A DNA stretch of 38,885 nt from Opitutia bacterium (lineage in GTDB: Bacteria; Verrucomicrobiota; Verrucomicrobiia; Opitutales; Seribacteraceae). The DNA is taken from assembly GCA_018645725.1 (NCBI GenBank), contig JABGWD010000455.1, forward strand, positions 1-38,885, read 5' to 3'. Position numbers and translations under genes: made by a program. The notes below the pieces were generated by a model that saw only the letters and a list, made by a program, of their open reading frames with translations, ran no database searches and had not been told where the DNA came from. Shown here in pieces: positions 7,404-16,254 of the stretch (within the stretch, counting starts at the first letter, position 1; each line of letters starts with the position of its first letter).

Positions 7404-10040
7404 TTATTGATTATGATTCAGGCTTGCGTCCTCACGGGCAAGTTTTTTCCTCGTGAGGTCGAAATACGCCTGAAGGATATCCCGAGCCACGGGCGTGGCG
7501 GTCAAACCGCCTTGGATTTTGTCTTGAGGGATGATGCCCTCGATAAGCACGGCAATGGCAACTTCAGGGTTTTCCAAAGGGGCAAAACCGACAAACCAAG
7601 CAAGGTTGAGCTTCATGTTGTGATTGCGCCATTGACCGGTTCCGGTCTTTCCGGCGATGTCTATGCCTTCTATTTTGCATCGGTGGGCGGTGCCTTTTGT
7701 GGTAGCCAAGTGCATTCCCTCGTAGATAGCCCGCAAGGAGGATTCCTGAATGCCCAATGGCTGAGGGGGTGAGGTTTTGGGGGTGGACCGAAAGAGAATT
7801 GATGGCTCGAAGGTGAGGTCATTGGAAGCAAGTTTTGCGGTCATGCATGCAATTTGCAGGGGGCTTTGACTCAGTCCACCTTGGCCTATGGTTATGTTGA
7901 AGGTATCCTCCAGGGTCCAAGCGACTCCCGTTGCTTTCTTTTTCCATTCCGGGTCCGGCACGATAGGGGTTCCCGTGGAGGGCAACTGAATGGATGGCGA
8001 CAGGTGCATGTTCAGTCTGCGGGCTTCACGAATCAAGCCAAGATGGCCAATTCGTTCGCCCATTCGATAAAAATAAACGTTGCAGCTTCGGGCGATTGCT
8101 TCCCGGAAGGTAAGTTCACCGTGCGAACCGGGGAAGACGTGACATATCATTCCTTTGTGTTTTCCTTCGCAAAGAAGCTTCTCCTCGGGATCGAGAACCT
8201 TTTGCCTGAAACCTGCCAGTGAAGTAACGAGTTTGAAGGGCGAGGCGGGTGCGTATCCGGGGTGCAATGCACGCGGCAACCATGCCTCGGATCTCTCGAT
8301 TTCGTCGTAGGTCGATTGACTGAGAATTGGTGAAAAGTCCTGCAGGTTGTAGTTGGGTTTGCTTGCGAGGACAAGGACTTCACGGGTCTTCAGGTGTATC
8401 AGGACAGCCGCTCCCGGAGGTGGGGGAGGGGAGGCCAGGACATATTCGTCCACTTCGGGGTTTGCCTTTGCCAGGACTCCTTTCGAGTAGAGCAAGCGCA
8501 GCAAGCGGTCCGCATCCTCGGAGGTTCCCTTGAACCCCGCAACAGTGGAGGCTTGGCGTCCGCTCAATGGGAAAGGCGCGTCTTTGAACGAATTGAGAAG
8601 CAGATCGGGACTGAGTTCCTTTTCGTTTGCCCTGATCAATTCACGGCGCGTTCTTTTCTCAATTGTTTTCAGCCAATCGGAGTCAGGAAGAATTCTATGG
8701 GTTGCGACCCGTTGCGACATTTGCCGGAGGGATCGTTCGGCCAAGCCTTGCAATTCCGAGTCTATGCTCAACCTGACGGGCGAACCTTTTTGAGCAGGTT
8801 TTGATTCCATCAGTTCGACCCTCAACCCGCTCGGACTGATACGCCAAATGTCGCTGCCGTCTTTCCCTCTTAGGTGGGAATCGAAAAAAACTTCGATCCC
8901 CTCTTTCCCCTTTTTCCCTTTGATCTCAAAAGTTCCCAAATCCTGTCCTTCGAGTCCCTCGTCATCGGCCTCGTATCCGCTTCCGACGTAACCAAGGATA
9001 TGCGATGCCAAGGAACCCATGGGGTAGTGCCTGATGGCTTGGGAGTTTACTTGGAGTGGGGAATCCGGATCGATTTCATCGATAAGCTTAGCGTATTCTT
9101 CAGCCGTCAGGTTTCCGGCGAGCTCCAAAGGAAGGATTGATTTTTGTCTCCAGTGAGATTTGAGTTTGCGAAAGGGTATGATCCGGTCCCTTCCGGTCAG
9201 TCGGTTGACTTTGTTTTGGTATCTTTTGACGACATTGTATCGGGCTTCCCATTCGATTGAGGTATGGGTGGTCGTCCTTGCGTCGTTTTGCTCGAATTTA
9301 ATCGTACTTGAGCCAAACTTGAGCTCGGCTTCTTCCGTGTCAAAAAATTCAAGAAAAGAGAATCCGTCCCTCTCGCGTTTCTCCTTTTTCAAGCGGTAAC
9401 GGTTGTCTCGATGAAGAAAAAGATCGGTTGCAAAAAGTCCGGGGACGCAGATCTTGAGATTAGGTTGCGAACCTTCGACTCTCAAGGAAGGCTTGTCTTT
9501 GGGGCTCCAATTCTTGATTGAACAATGCCAAAAGCCACTGGCGGTTTGATTGACGGTGATCCTCGATTTTTGGAAATATAGTTTTACCCGCTCAAAATCA
9601 TTCCCTGTTCTTGCGCTTTTCCCCGTTATGATGATTCCCCGGTTACGGATGGTGGTGTTCTTCATGCAGTGGTTGATCAGCGCATCGCCAGTAAGATCTG
9701 GAATGGCAAGGAGCTCTTCGATCAAGGATCCGGCCGTTTCTCCCAGGGAAACCCTTTCCTCCCAAATTTCTTGCTTGAGGAATTCCAATTGCAGAACTGC
9801 CGAAAAATGCGCCTTGTTGCCAATGAGCAATTGACCGTTTCTGTCCAAGACGTCACCCCTTGCCCCGGGTCGGAGAATTCTGCGCTGCCCTTGAATTCTC
9901 TCGCGGTTCTCAAATTCTTCGGTTTCAAAGGTTTGTCGAACAATCAAGCAACAAGCGAGGGTAAGAAACAAGGATCCGTAGACGAACTTGAACACCCTGA
10001 GCCTTCTTTTTTCGGGAAGGTGTTTCTCAAGCAATTTCAA
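7404..10040 (-). CDS. mrdA: Penicillin-binding protein 2 (elongasome transpeptidase), enlarged
   Basis: This is the class B PBP that crosslinks peptidoglycan during elongation with RodA and MreBCD. All transpeptidase motifs are present: S600-P-F-K603, S652-C-N654 and K798-T-G. An N-terminal TM helix (about 17-35) precedes the pedestal motif RGDVLDRNG. I start it at a TTG at 10040, not the track's 10220, because AAAGGAG sits 5 nt upstream and the codon overlaps the mreD stop as TTGA; this gives 878 residues. E. coli PBP2 is about 633. The excess lies mainly in about 180 residues between DRNG (67-69) and RHYPMG (337-342), and in about 95 between LSIDSELQ and PPPPPGAAV. Function is secure; the role of the insertions is unknown. 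Confidence 0.93.
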   Translation of the reverse strand: MKLLEKHLPEKRRLRVFKFVYGSLFLTLACCLIVRQTFETEEFENRERIQGQRRILRPGARGDVLDRNGQLLIGNKAHFSAVLQLEFLKQEIWEERVSLGETAGSLIEELLAIPDLTGDALINHCMKNTTIRNRGIIITGKSARTGNDFERVKLYFQKSRITVNQTASGFWHCSIKNWSPKDKPSLRVEGSQPNLKICVPGLFATDLFLHRDNRYRLKKEKRERDGFSFLEFFDTEEAELKFGSSTIKFEQNDARTTTHTSIEWEARYNVVKRYQNKVNRLTGRDRIIPFRKLKSHWRQKSILPLELAGNLTAEEYAKLIDEIDPDSPLQVNSQAIRHYPMGSLASHILGYVGSGYEADDEGLEGQDLGTFEIKGKKGKEGIEVFFDSHLRGKDGSDIWRISPSGLRVELMESKPAQKGSPVRLSIDSELQGLAERSLRQMSQRVATHRILPDSDWLKTIEKRTRRELIRANEKELSPDLLLNSFKDAPFPLSGRQASTVAGFKGTSEDADRLLRLLYSKGVLAKANPEVDEYVLASPPPPPGAAVLIHLKTREVLVLASKPNYNLQDFSPILSQSTYDEIERSEAWLPRALHPGYAPASPFKLVTSLAGFRQKVLDPEEKLLCEGKHKGMICHVFPGSHGELTFREAIARSCNVYFYRMGERIGHLGLIREARRLNMHLSPSIQLPSTGTPIVPDPEWKKKATGVAWTLEDTFNITIGQGGLSQSPLQIACMTAKLASNDLTFEPSILFRSTPKTSPPQPLGIQESSLRAIYEGMHLATTKGTAHRCKIEGIDIAGKTGTGQWRNHNMKLNLAWFVGFAPLENPEVAIAVLIEGIIPQDKIQGGLTATPVARDILQAYFDLTRKKLAREDASLNHNQ

Positions 10041-10570
10041 CTGAGCTCCTTTCTTCCTTCCGGAAACAAATTTGTCAACCCAAGCAATGATTCGGCAAAC
10101 CTGGGCATCCATATGGCAAGCGGGATCAAGGCAAGGGTCGAAGCGATCAGATCGATGCCCCATCTGCCCCATGTCCATTCCATCTTTCCGTTCTCGAATA
10201 TTTTGATCCAAAGCAACCACAGGATAAAGAACAGCAGGTTTGCCGGAAGCTGGAGGGCCAGGGTAACAAAGTCCTTCCGATAGTTGACTCCGCGGAACCA
10301 GTTCGAGCCCAACAAGTGAAAGGTGGACAAGGCAAAGGCATGAAAACCGAAGGTAGTTTCAATTTGTTGGTCGAGTAGCAATCCGGTCACGAATGCCAAT
10401 GGTATGCCTCTTGAATTGTCCAGGCAAAGAGCTCCCGGAAGAAAGAAAAGGGCAGGGAGGTAAAGAAAGACTCCGTGCTGGCCTATGGTCGCGTTGACGG
10501 AACCAAGCAGAATGAGCGTCACTAGGTTTACCCCCAGAAGAACAAACGCTGCCTTGTTTTGTTTTTGCAC
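10037..10570 (-). CDS. mreD: Rod shape-determining protein MreD
   Basis: This 177-residue hydrophobic protein lies between mreC and mrdA, exactly where MreD is expected. It shows about five membrane helices and the family-like stretch GIPLAFVTGLLLDQ, matching the conserved GxxxGLLxD region of MreD. It starts with GTG (10570), 6 bp after the mreC stop, and its stop overlaps the mrdA TTG start. MreD sequence is poorly conserved, so the call rests on topology, that motif and gene order. It is an inner-membrane part of the elongation complex. Confidence 0.87.
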   Translation of the reverse strand: MQKQNKAAFVLLGVNLVTLILLGSVNATIGQHGVFLYLPALFFLPGALCLDNSRGIPLAFVTGLLLDQQIETTFGFHAFALSTFHLLGSNWFRGVNYRKDFVTLALQLPANLLFFILWLLWIKIFENGKMEWTWGRWGIDLIASTLALIPLAIWMPRFAESLLGLTNLFPEGRKELS

Positions 10571-10576
10571 GGTTTC

Positions 10577-11434
10577 TTATTGATGGGGAACCAAGACAGT
10601 CACTTCCATCAGTTGATTCAGGCTTAAATCCAAGGTTACGTTGCCGGACTTGAACAAACCTTCTTCCCCATCGCCCAAATCCTTTACTACGCCAAGCGGA
10701 ACACCTCGTGGGAAAATCGCACTAAGATCGGAGCTTATGAGCGTATGGGGCTTTTCTGGTGTTGGGGTCAGGTCATGGGGTACGTCCAGGGCTAGCCCGA
10801 CAGGTGTTCCTCCCAGGGCAATTCCACTTCCCTGGAAGGTGACCGGTCTGTCGTCTCCCTCGAAATGAGCGACCATTCGGAAAGAAGGGTTTGTGATCAG
10901 TTCGATTTCAGACGAACGCGTTCCGACTGATTTGATTCTTCCGACTACGCCTCGGTTTGAAATGACTCCGAGCCCGGGTTTCAAGCCATGTGAACTTCCT
11001 TTTCTGATGGTAATTTTTTGCCACCAACCACTCAAGCTTCGGTGGGATACTCTGGCGACTATGGGCTCGAATCTCTGGGATGATCCCAGGTTCAAGCTAG
11101 TCTCCAGTTTGCTCAAGGAAGCTTTCAAGCTCCGTAGTCGGACGATTTCCTCTTGAATGGCATTCGATCTATTGTCTTGAAGATCCAAGTCCGCCTGCAA
11201 TCGGGAAGAGTCCTTGGCTTTTTCGATCAAGGTTTCCTTCGAGTCACTGAGGTGACCCCAATAATTGCTCAAATCTTCGGTTCGTGAGGAAAGGTCCCAA
11301 AGGGGGGCGTGGAATTCCGCGAACGCCGATTTCGTGAAAATCTTCCATGAGGCGGGTATTCCCCACCACACGATTAGAAAAAGACCAAGAAAGAGGAAGG
11401 GCTGAGACTTGCGTCTGTCTGTCTTCTTGACCAA
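10577..11434 (-). CDS. mreC: Rod shape-determining protein MreC
   Basis: The 285-residue product has a short basic cytosolic tail, one TM helix (about PFLFLGLFLIVWWGIPASW), a coiled-coil stretch (about 60-115) and a periplasmic beta domain. The motifs GLKPGLGVISNRGVVGRI and GDDRPVTFQGSG are typical of MreC. MreC links cytosolic MreB to the periplasmic PBPs. The start is a TTG at 11434, 8 bp after the mreB stop; no Shine-Dalgarno is obvious, but no other start would keep the N-terminal anchor. It is co-transcribed with mreB and mreD. Confidence 0.93.
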   Translation of the reverse strand: MVKKTDRRKSQPFLFLGLFLIVWWGIPASWKIFTKSAFAEFHAPLWDLSSRTEDLSNYWGHLSDSKETLIEKAKDSSRLQADLDLQDNRSNAIQEEIVRLRSLKASLSKLETSLNLGSSQRFEPIVARVSHRSLSGWWQKITIRKGSSHGLKPGLGVISNRGVVGRIKSVGTRSSEIELITNPSFRMVAHFEGDDRPVTFQGSGIALGGTPVGLALDVPHDLTPTPEKPHTLISSDLSAIFPRGVPLGVVKDLGDGEEGLFKSGNVTLDLSLNQLMEVTVLVPHQ

Positions 11435-11442
11435 ATCAAAAT

Positions 11443-12483
11443 CTATTGGGTAACGAGACGGTCAACTTGTTCGCGACTCAAGTTCCCGAGAAGGTTGAGG
11501 AACTTCCCCGTTCCGTTTGCCACGCAACACAAGGGGTCTTCCGCTTGGATTACGGGTAAACGTGTCGCCTCGCTGATTACCTGATCCAGTCCACTGATCA
11601 AAGCTCCTCCTCCCGCGAGCACGATGCCCCGGTCGATTAGGTCTGCGGAATGCTCGGGTTGACAACGATCCAAAGCGCTTTTGACCAAGTCGACAATTTG
11701 AGAGACGACTTCCTTGAGTGCCTCCTCGCGTATTTCCTGGGAAGTGATGTGCACAGTGTTGGGCAAACCATGGGTGGCTTCACGTCCTCGGACATCCATA
11801 CTGAGTTCCCCTGTTTCAATGGGTCCGGCGGATCCGACGGTAAACTTGATGTCCTCAGCGGTTCTTTCCCCGATGAGCAACCCGTAGGCTCTTTTCATGT
11901 ATGCGATAATGGCTTCATCCAACTCGTCCCCTCCGACGCGTATGCTTCTTTGGTAAGAAACCCCTGAAATAGAAATAATGGCAACCTCCGTCGTGCCCCC
12001 GCCAATGTCGACGATCATGTTCGCATATTCCTCATCGATCGGTAGACCGGCCCCGATCGAGGCAGCCATCGGTTCTCCAAGCAAAAGGACTTCCCTGGCA
12101 CCGGCTCTGATTGCCGAATCCTTGACAGCCCTCTTCTCGACGGCAGTTATTCCGGAAGGTACGGCAATGACTACGCGTGGAGGGACGAGTTTTCGTTTGT
12201 CCACTTTCTCAATGAAATACCTGAGCATGGCTTCGGAAATCTCAAAGTCAGCGATCACTCCATCCTTCATCGGTCTGAGTGCTTCGATTGTTCCGGGTGT
12301 TCGACCAAGCATCCTCTTTGCATCGGAGCCGACCGCACAAACCTTCTTGCTGCTTTTGTACCGGGCGACCACGCTTGGCTCGCGAAGCACGATGCCTCGA
12401 TCCCTGACGAAGACCAAGGTGTTTGCCGTGCCCAAGTCTATGCCGATGTCATTTGAAAGAAACCCAAAAAAATTGCCTATCAT
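11443..12483 (-). CDS. mreB: Cell shape-determining actin homologue MreB
   Basis: This is a full-length MreB (346 residues). The actin-fold signatures are all visible: phosphate-1 DIGIDLGTANTLVF near the N-terminus, phosphate-2 MIVDIGGGTTEVAI, and the adenosine motif GIVLAGGGALI near the C-terminus. MreB filaments on the inner membrane guide lateral wall synthesis. The N-terminal MIGNFFGFLS could form the membrane-binding amphipathic segment. The ATG is preceded by AGGA about 12 nt upstream. It is the first gene of mreB-mreC-mreD-mrdA, so the promoter probably lies in 12484-12602. Confidence 0.97.
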   Translation of the reverse strand: MIGNFFGFLSNDIGIDLGTANTLVFVRDRGIVLREPSVVARYKSSKKVCAVGSDAKRMLGRTPGTIEALRPMKDGVIADFEISEAMLRYFIEKVDKRKLVPPRVVIAVPSGITAVEKRAVKDSAIRAGAREVLLLGEPMAASIGAGLPIDEEYANMIVDIGGGTTEVAIISISGVSYQRSIRVGGDELDEAIIAYMKRAYGLLIGERTAEDIKFTVGSAGPIETGELSMDVRGREATHGLPNTVHITSQEIREEALKEVVSQIVDLVKSALDRCQPEHSADLIDRGIVLAGGGALISGLDQVISEATRLPVIQAEDPLCCVANGTGKFLNLLGNLSREQVDRLVTQ

Positions 12484-12602
12484 TTAATTATGCTGTCCTG
12501 TGTTTGTTCTCTCTTTCTTTTGTCAGTCCTGTCAAAGATAATTCATTCACACTTGAAAAATAATGTGATCCCATAAGGTCGCTCAAGTCTTCCTTGCATT
12601 CG
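12484..12602 (-). promoter_or_regulatory. Intergenic region upstream of mreB, likely promoter of the mre operon
   Basis: These 119 bp lie between the lgt stop and the mreB start, both on the minus strand. On that strand a consensus-like TTGACA box is present at 12530-12535, but no good -10 hexamer was found at 16-19 bp spacing. An imperfect palindrome, CACTTGAAAAATAATGTG (plus strand, about 12551-12568), lies further upstream. No T-tract hairpin was seen after lgt, so lgt transcripts may also read into mreB. The promoter assignment is tentative. Confidence 0.3.
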
Positions 12603-13448
12603 TTATGCCCGTAACTTTTTGGCCCTTGCTTCCGCTATTCGAATAAGAATGGCACCACCCAAAACCAGAAAAAGCGAGTAGAACTGACCGCGGGACATCC
12701 CCATGATCAGAGATGCGTCGGGTTGTCGAAAGAATTCGTTGACGATCCTTGCAATGGCATAGGCAATCAAGAATTCTCCTGCCAATCTCCCCGGAGCCCT
12801 TTGGGTGACGTCGGATTTCCAAAAACGCCATTGAACGAAGGCAAAGGTGCACAACCCCTCGAGGGTCGCGGCGTAAAGTTGGGAAGGATGCCTCGCCACG
12901 CCCTCGATAAACCCGGGCGCCTTGGGGAACAAAACCCCCCACGAGACCTCTGTGGTTCGCCCCCATAGCTCGCCGTTGATGAAGTTGGCGATTCTTCCGA
13001 AAAAGAGCCCCGGTGGCACGACGCTGACGATTATGTCTCCGATGGGAAAAGGGGATTGCTTGGAATGGCGGGCGTACCAAAGAACAGCGATGCAAACGCC
13101 GATGAATCCCCCATGACTGGCCATCCCTCCTTCCCATACCCGAAGCAAGATCAAGGGGTCTTCGGTGAAATCGTTCCACCGGTAGAGGAGAGCATAGCCT
13201 ATTCTTCCTCCGAGCAATACGCCGATGACCATAAAGGTCATGAGATTCATGACCTGTTCGCTGTCGTAAGGGCTTCTTTTGCACCGGTGGTATCGTTTGA
13301 GAAGAAAAAAGGCGCTTATGAATCCGGCAAGGTATGCAATTCCGTACCAACGGATTCCCCCCGGTCCCCAATGAGAAAAGGAGTCGGGGAATTGCCAAAG
13401 GAAAGGATCCAAATCGTGAACCCAATAATTGGATGTCGTTACTTTCAA
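12603..13448 (-). CDS. lgt: Prolipoprotein diacylglyceryl transferase
   Basis: Lgt moves diacylglycerol from phosphatidylglycerol onto the lipobox cysteine of prolipoproteins, at the inner membrane. The 281-residue protein has several TM helices and the signatures WYGIAYLAGF near the start, EGGMASHGGFIG in the middle and GRIANFINGELWGR, the core Lgt motif with the essential arginine. Length matches the family. The ATG at 13448 overlaps the stop of the upstream CNNM-family gene as ATGA, so the two are translationally coupled. The track ORF 12583-13425 in another frame is a shadow. Confidence 0.97.
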   Translation of the reverse strand: MKVTTSNYWVHDLDPFLWQFPDSFSHWGPGGIRWYGIAYLAGFISAFFLLKRYHRCKRSPYDSEQVMNLMTFMVIGVLLGGRIGYALLYRWNDFTEDPLILLRVWEGGMASHGGFIGVCIAVLWYARHSKQSPFPIGDIIVSVVPPGLFFGRIANFINGELWGRTTEVSWGVLFPKAPGFIEGVARHPSQLYAATLEGLCTFAFVQWRFWKSDVTQRAPGRLAGEFLIAYAIARIVNEFFRQPDASLIMGMSRGQFYSLFLVLGGAILIRIAEARAKKLRA

Positions 13449-14539
13449 TCGGATGACTGTGGTTTTTGGTTTATGCGAGCCCTGTGCTTGCGTTTGGCGA
13501 ATTCCCTCATGTCGACAGCCATGTCGTCATGCTCGAAAATTTCTTGACCGAGGATGCTTTCGATAATGTCTTCCATGGCCAAGACTCCGGCGACTGACCC
13601 AAATTCGTCGACAACGATCGAAAGTTGACAATGTTCGGAAAGCAAAAGCCTGAGAGCTTTGTCGGCCGATGCGTTTTCAGGTACGAATATGGCCTCTTGG
13701 GAAAGATCCTTCAATGATTTGTCCGGTGTTTCTTCCACCATTGCGCGGTGCAAGTCTCTCCTTCTTACGATTCCACAGATATGATCAATAGTCTCCCGAT
13801 ACAAGGGTATGCGGGCGAAAGGGACGTTGGGATGCATACGAAAAACTTCTTCGACGGTAAGGTCCTGATCAAGCGCCAGCATTACCGTCCGGGGCGTCAT
13901 GATTTCGTGAACTTGAAGGTTGTTCAGTCGCAACGCATTCGCGACCAAATTGCTTTCTTCATCGGTAAGGGTTCCTTTTTGGGCTCCTTTTCTCGCCAAC
14001 AGAATGATTTCTTCTTCATCACTGTCTTCGGATTTTTGCTTTTCGGGAACCATTGCCTTGACGGTTACTTTGCAAATTTTGGAGAAGGGAAACATCAGTC
14101 TTCTGACAATGAACAGGGGGATGACGAGTTTTCCGAGCATGTCGGCTCGGTATCTGACGGTCATGTTCTTGGGGAGAATTTCAGCGAAGAAGAGAATTCC
14201 CAAGGTCATGCCGCAAGCAAACCAAAGCATGTCCGTCTGTCCGTCCCCGAGGTGTTTCTTGGCGAGTCCGCCTACCAAAGTCGCTCCCAAGGTGTTGGCG
14301 ATCGTGTTGAGGCTTAGGATTGCGGACGTGGTTTCCTCCATTTCGTGGTGGAACTTTTCCATCAGGAGCCCTCTTTTCGGGGAAGCTTTTTTAAAGCTTT
14401 CCAATTCTGCCGAACTCACGCTCAAGATCATGGCTTCAAGCGTAGAGCAGAGCGCGGAAATTCCAATGGTCAGCGATATTGCTACGATTAACTCGGGATC
14501 CGAATACCAGGAAGTCACGATCTTGAGTCTAGGCGACAA
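13445..14539 (-). CDS. CNNM/HlyC-type transporter-like protein (DUF21 plus CBS pair)
   Basis: The 364-residue protein has an N-terminal DUF21/CNNM membrane domain with about three to four helices (motifs LNTIANTLGATLVGG and FFAEILPKN, the usual AEILPK signature), then a CBS pair starting at VHEIMTPRTVMLALDQDLTVEE and ending at VLAMEDIIESILGQEI. CNNM proteins are linked to Mg2+ and other cation transport. Unlike CorC/YfjD types, it ends soon after the CBS pair, so the C-terminal CorC_HlyC domain is missing. The start is TTG at 14539; GTG at 14518 would also fit and leaves all helices intact. It overlaps lgt by 4 bp. Transport function is inferred from family only. Confidence 0.88.
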   Translation of the reverse strand: MSPRLKIVTSWYSDPELIVAISLTIGISALCSTLEAMILSVSSAELESFKKASPKRGLLMEKFHHEMEETTSAILSLNTIANTLGATLVGGLAKKHLGDGQTDMLWFACGMTLGILFFAEILPKNMTVRYRADMLGKLVIPLFIVRRLMFPFSKICKVTVKAMVPEKQKSEDSDEEEIILLARKGAQKGTLTDEESNLVANALRLNNLQVHEIMTPRTVMLALDQDLTVEEVFRMHPNVPFARIPLYRETIDHICGIVRRRDLHRAMVEETPDKSLKDLSQEAIFVPENASADKALRLLLSEHCQLSIVVDEFGSVAGVLAMEDIIESILGQEIFEHDDMAVDMREFAKRKHRARINQKPQSSD

Positions 14540-14681
14540 GTGCTTCGCTCAGTTGGGAGAAAGTTGGATGAATAGATAACGGGTAACACGCTTTTGGTTG
14601 ATTTTTTTCGAATCACTGAGAGCATCTCGATAATCTAAAGAGAATGGAAGCAAAATACGCAAGACAAGGTTATGGGAAATA
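14540..14681. promoter_or_regulatory. Divergent intergenic region, CNNM gene and gcvT
   Basis: These 142 bp should hold promoters for the leftward CNNM-lgt pair and for gcvT. I saw no tandem glycine-riboswitch-like structure, no strong inverted repeat and no clear -35/-10 pair. The gcvT start is preceded by ATGGGAAATA, a weak ribosome binding site. Nothing more can be supported. Confidence 0.3.
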
Positions 14682-15815
14682 ATGAACAATTTGCAAAAAT
14701 TGCAGTTACACGACTTTCACCTGAATAATTCGGCAAAGCTTGTTCCTTTTGCGGGTTGGGAAATGCCCGTTTCCTTTGGCCGAATTATCGATGAGCATAT
14801 GCAGACGAGGGACAGGGCCAGTCTTTTTGACGTCAGCCATATGGGGGAAATAGAGATTCAAGGTCCTGACGCTGAGCCTTTCCTTGATTTTCTGCTTGTC
14901 AATTCAGTGAGTTCGCTCGATTTGGGCAAGGGTGTTTATTCCCCGATGTGCTCGGAGGATGGAGGAACGATTGACGATCTTATCGCCTATAAAAAAGGCA
15001 GGGATGCTTTCCTTTTGTGTGTAAACGCGTCGAACACGGACAAGGATTTCGAGCATTTTCAAAAACACAAGGGCGGATTTGATTGCGAAATATCGAACCG
15101 CTCGGCTCAGTTCGGTCAGCTTGCAATTCAAGGTCCATCCAGCGCCCGAGCCCTTTTCAATGCAACTGGAGTTGAATTCGGTGATATTCCCAAGATGTCT
15201 TTTCGTGAAATCGATTTGTTCGGTGATTATTGTCTTGTTGCGAGAACTGGCTACACGGGAGAGGATGGGTTTGAAATCTATTGTCCGGCAGAGAGGACTG
15301 TAGATTGGGCTCGTGCCTTTGAAGGGGACCATTCGTCCGGGATGGTTCGATGGGCGGGTTTGGCTGCCCGAGACAGCTTGAGGTTGGAGGCTGGGTTTCC
15401 TCTCTATGGGCATGAATTGAGCCAGGAGATCTCTCCTTTTCAGGCAGGTCTTGGTTGGGCGATCAAGTGGAGCAAGGAAACTTTTTTGGGAAAAGAGTCT
15501 CTTTTGCGGGAAAAAGAGTCGGGTGGTGCGGGCAAGGTGATATTTTACGAAGTGGATGATCGGCGCATCCCAAGGCAAGACGACAAGGTTTTTGCTTCTG
15601 ACCGGGAGGTGGGCAGGGTGTTGTCCGGAGGTTATTCTCCCTTGGTCGAAGGACCAATCGGGAGTGCGTGGATCGATCGTGCTTCGCTTCATTGCAAACC
15701 TCCCGCCGAACTCTCGGCAGAGGTAAGGGCGACACGAGTCAGTCTGAGGAGAGAGCCTCCCGTCCTGAGAAAGTTGAGGAGCAAGCCTCAGTCGGGAGAT
15801 CAAGCTTCTTCCTGA
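14682..15815 (+). CDS. gcvT: Aminomethyltransferase, T protein of the glycine cleavage system
   Basis: GcvT takes the aminomethyl group from lipoyl-H protein and passes its one-carbon unit to tetrahydrofolate, releasing ammonia. The 377-residue protein has the family landmarks in order: LVPFAGWEMPVSFG, FDVSHMGEIEI, the catalytic aspartate region GGTIDDLIAY, ARTGYTGEDGFEIY, and LAARDSLRLEAGFPLYGHEL. Length is normal. The ATG at 14682 starts a MNNLQKLQLHDFH N-terminus typical of the family. No gcvH or gcvP follows on this strand; the next gene runs the other way and its 3' end overlaps gcvT by 16 bp. The remaining gcv genes must be elsewhere. Confidence 0.95.
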   Translation: MNNLQKLQLHDFHLNNSAKLVPFAGWEMPVSFGRIIDEHMQTRDRASLFDVSHMGEIEIQGPDAEPFLDFLLVNSVSSLDLGKGVYSPMCSEDGGTIDDLIAYKKGRDAFLLCVNASNTDKDFEHFQKHKGGFDCEISNRSAQFGQLAIQGPSSARALFNATGVEFGDIPKMSFREIDLFGDYCLVARTGYTGEDGFEIYCPAERTVDWARAFEGDHSSGMVRWAGLAARDSLRLEAGFPLYGHELSQEISPFQAGLGWAIKWSKETFLGKESLLREKESGGAGKVIFYEVDDRRIPRQDDKVFASDREVGRVLSGGYSPLVEGPIGSAWIDRASLHCKPPAELSAEVRATRVSLRREPPVLRKLRSKPQSGDQASS

Positions 15816-16237
15816 AAACCCTTGATGACGATATCAACGCCACCGAAGTTGGAAAAATTCAAATTTGCTATCATGACTTCTTCCAGTCGTTCCCTGAGTA
15901 GGGTCCGGGTGTGCTTGACGTTGCAATCAGGCTTTACCTTGACGTGAATGTCCAACCTCAGTTCCTTCGCATCTTTTCTTATGCGGGTGGACGGGGAGTT
16001 GACTTCCGGAAAAGCTTCACAAGTCTTTCTTACCAATTCGTGCAGAGCATGAGGCGTTATTTGCACGAGACCTTCTTCATCCGAGAAAACCGGAATGAGC
16101 TCCCTCTTGAAGCTTCTGATTACAAAAAGGGAAGCGATTAGAAAAACGAGAAGACCAATGGCATAGAGGTAAAGCGGTTCGTCGATCGCCTCTGCAAAGG
16201 TCATATGGCATATGTCCTTGATATTGGAAAATGACAT
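15800..16237 (-). CDS. amaP: AmaP-like alkaline-shock membrane anchor protein
   Basis: The product is a 145-residue protein with one clear TM helix (LYLYAIGLLVFLIASLFVI) followed by a DUF322-like soluble domain (VQITPHALHELVRKTCEAF ... RLDIHVKVKPD). In Staphylococcus, AmaP anchors Asp23 at the membrane, and here the gene follows an Asp23-family gene by 17 bp. I start it at MSFSNIKD (16237), after the upstream stop; ATG at 16204 is also possible, with AAGGA 10 nt before it. The C-terminal coding end overlaps the convergent gcvT by 16 bp. AmaP is best known from Firmicutes, so the exact role here is open. Confidence 0.75.
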   Translation of the reverse strand: MSFSNIKDICHMTFAEAIDEPLYLYAIGLLVFLIASLFVIRSFKRELIPVFSDEEGLVQITPHALHELVRKTCEAFPEVNSPSTRIRKDAKELRLDIHVKVKPDCNVKHTRTLLRERLEEVMIANLNFSNFGGVDIVIKGFQEEA

Positions 16238-16254
16238 GTCTTGCCTAAAAAAAC

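Noticed and set aside
12583-13425. 280-codon minus-strand ORF in another frame over lgt
   Set aside because: Composition is Arg/His/Ser-rich and low in hydrophobics, while the lgt frame has all family motifs.
14540-14681. Possible glycine riboswitch upstream of gcvT
   Set aside because: The 142-bp region shows no tandem aptamer-like conserved core and must also hold the CNNM promoter.
14904-15803. 299-codon minus-strand ORF opposite gcvT
   Set aside because: Antisense shadow of a clear GcvT gene.
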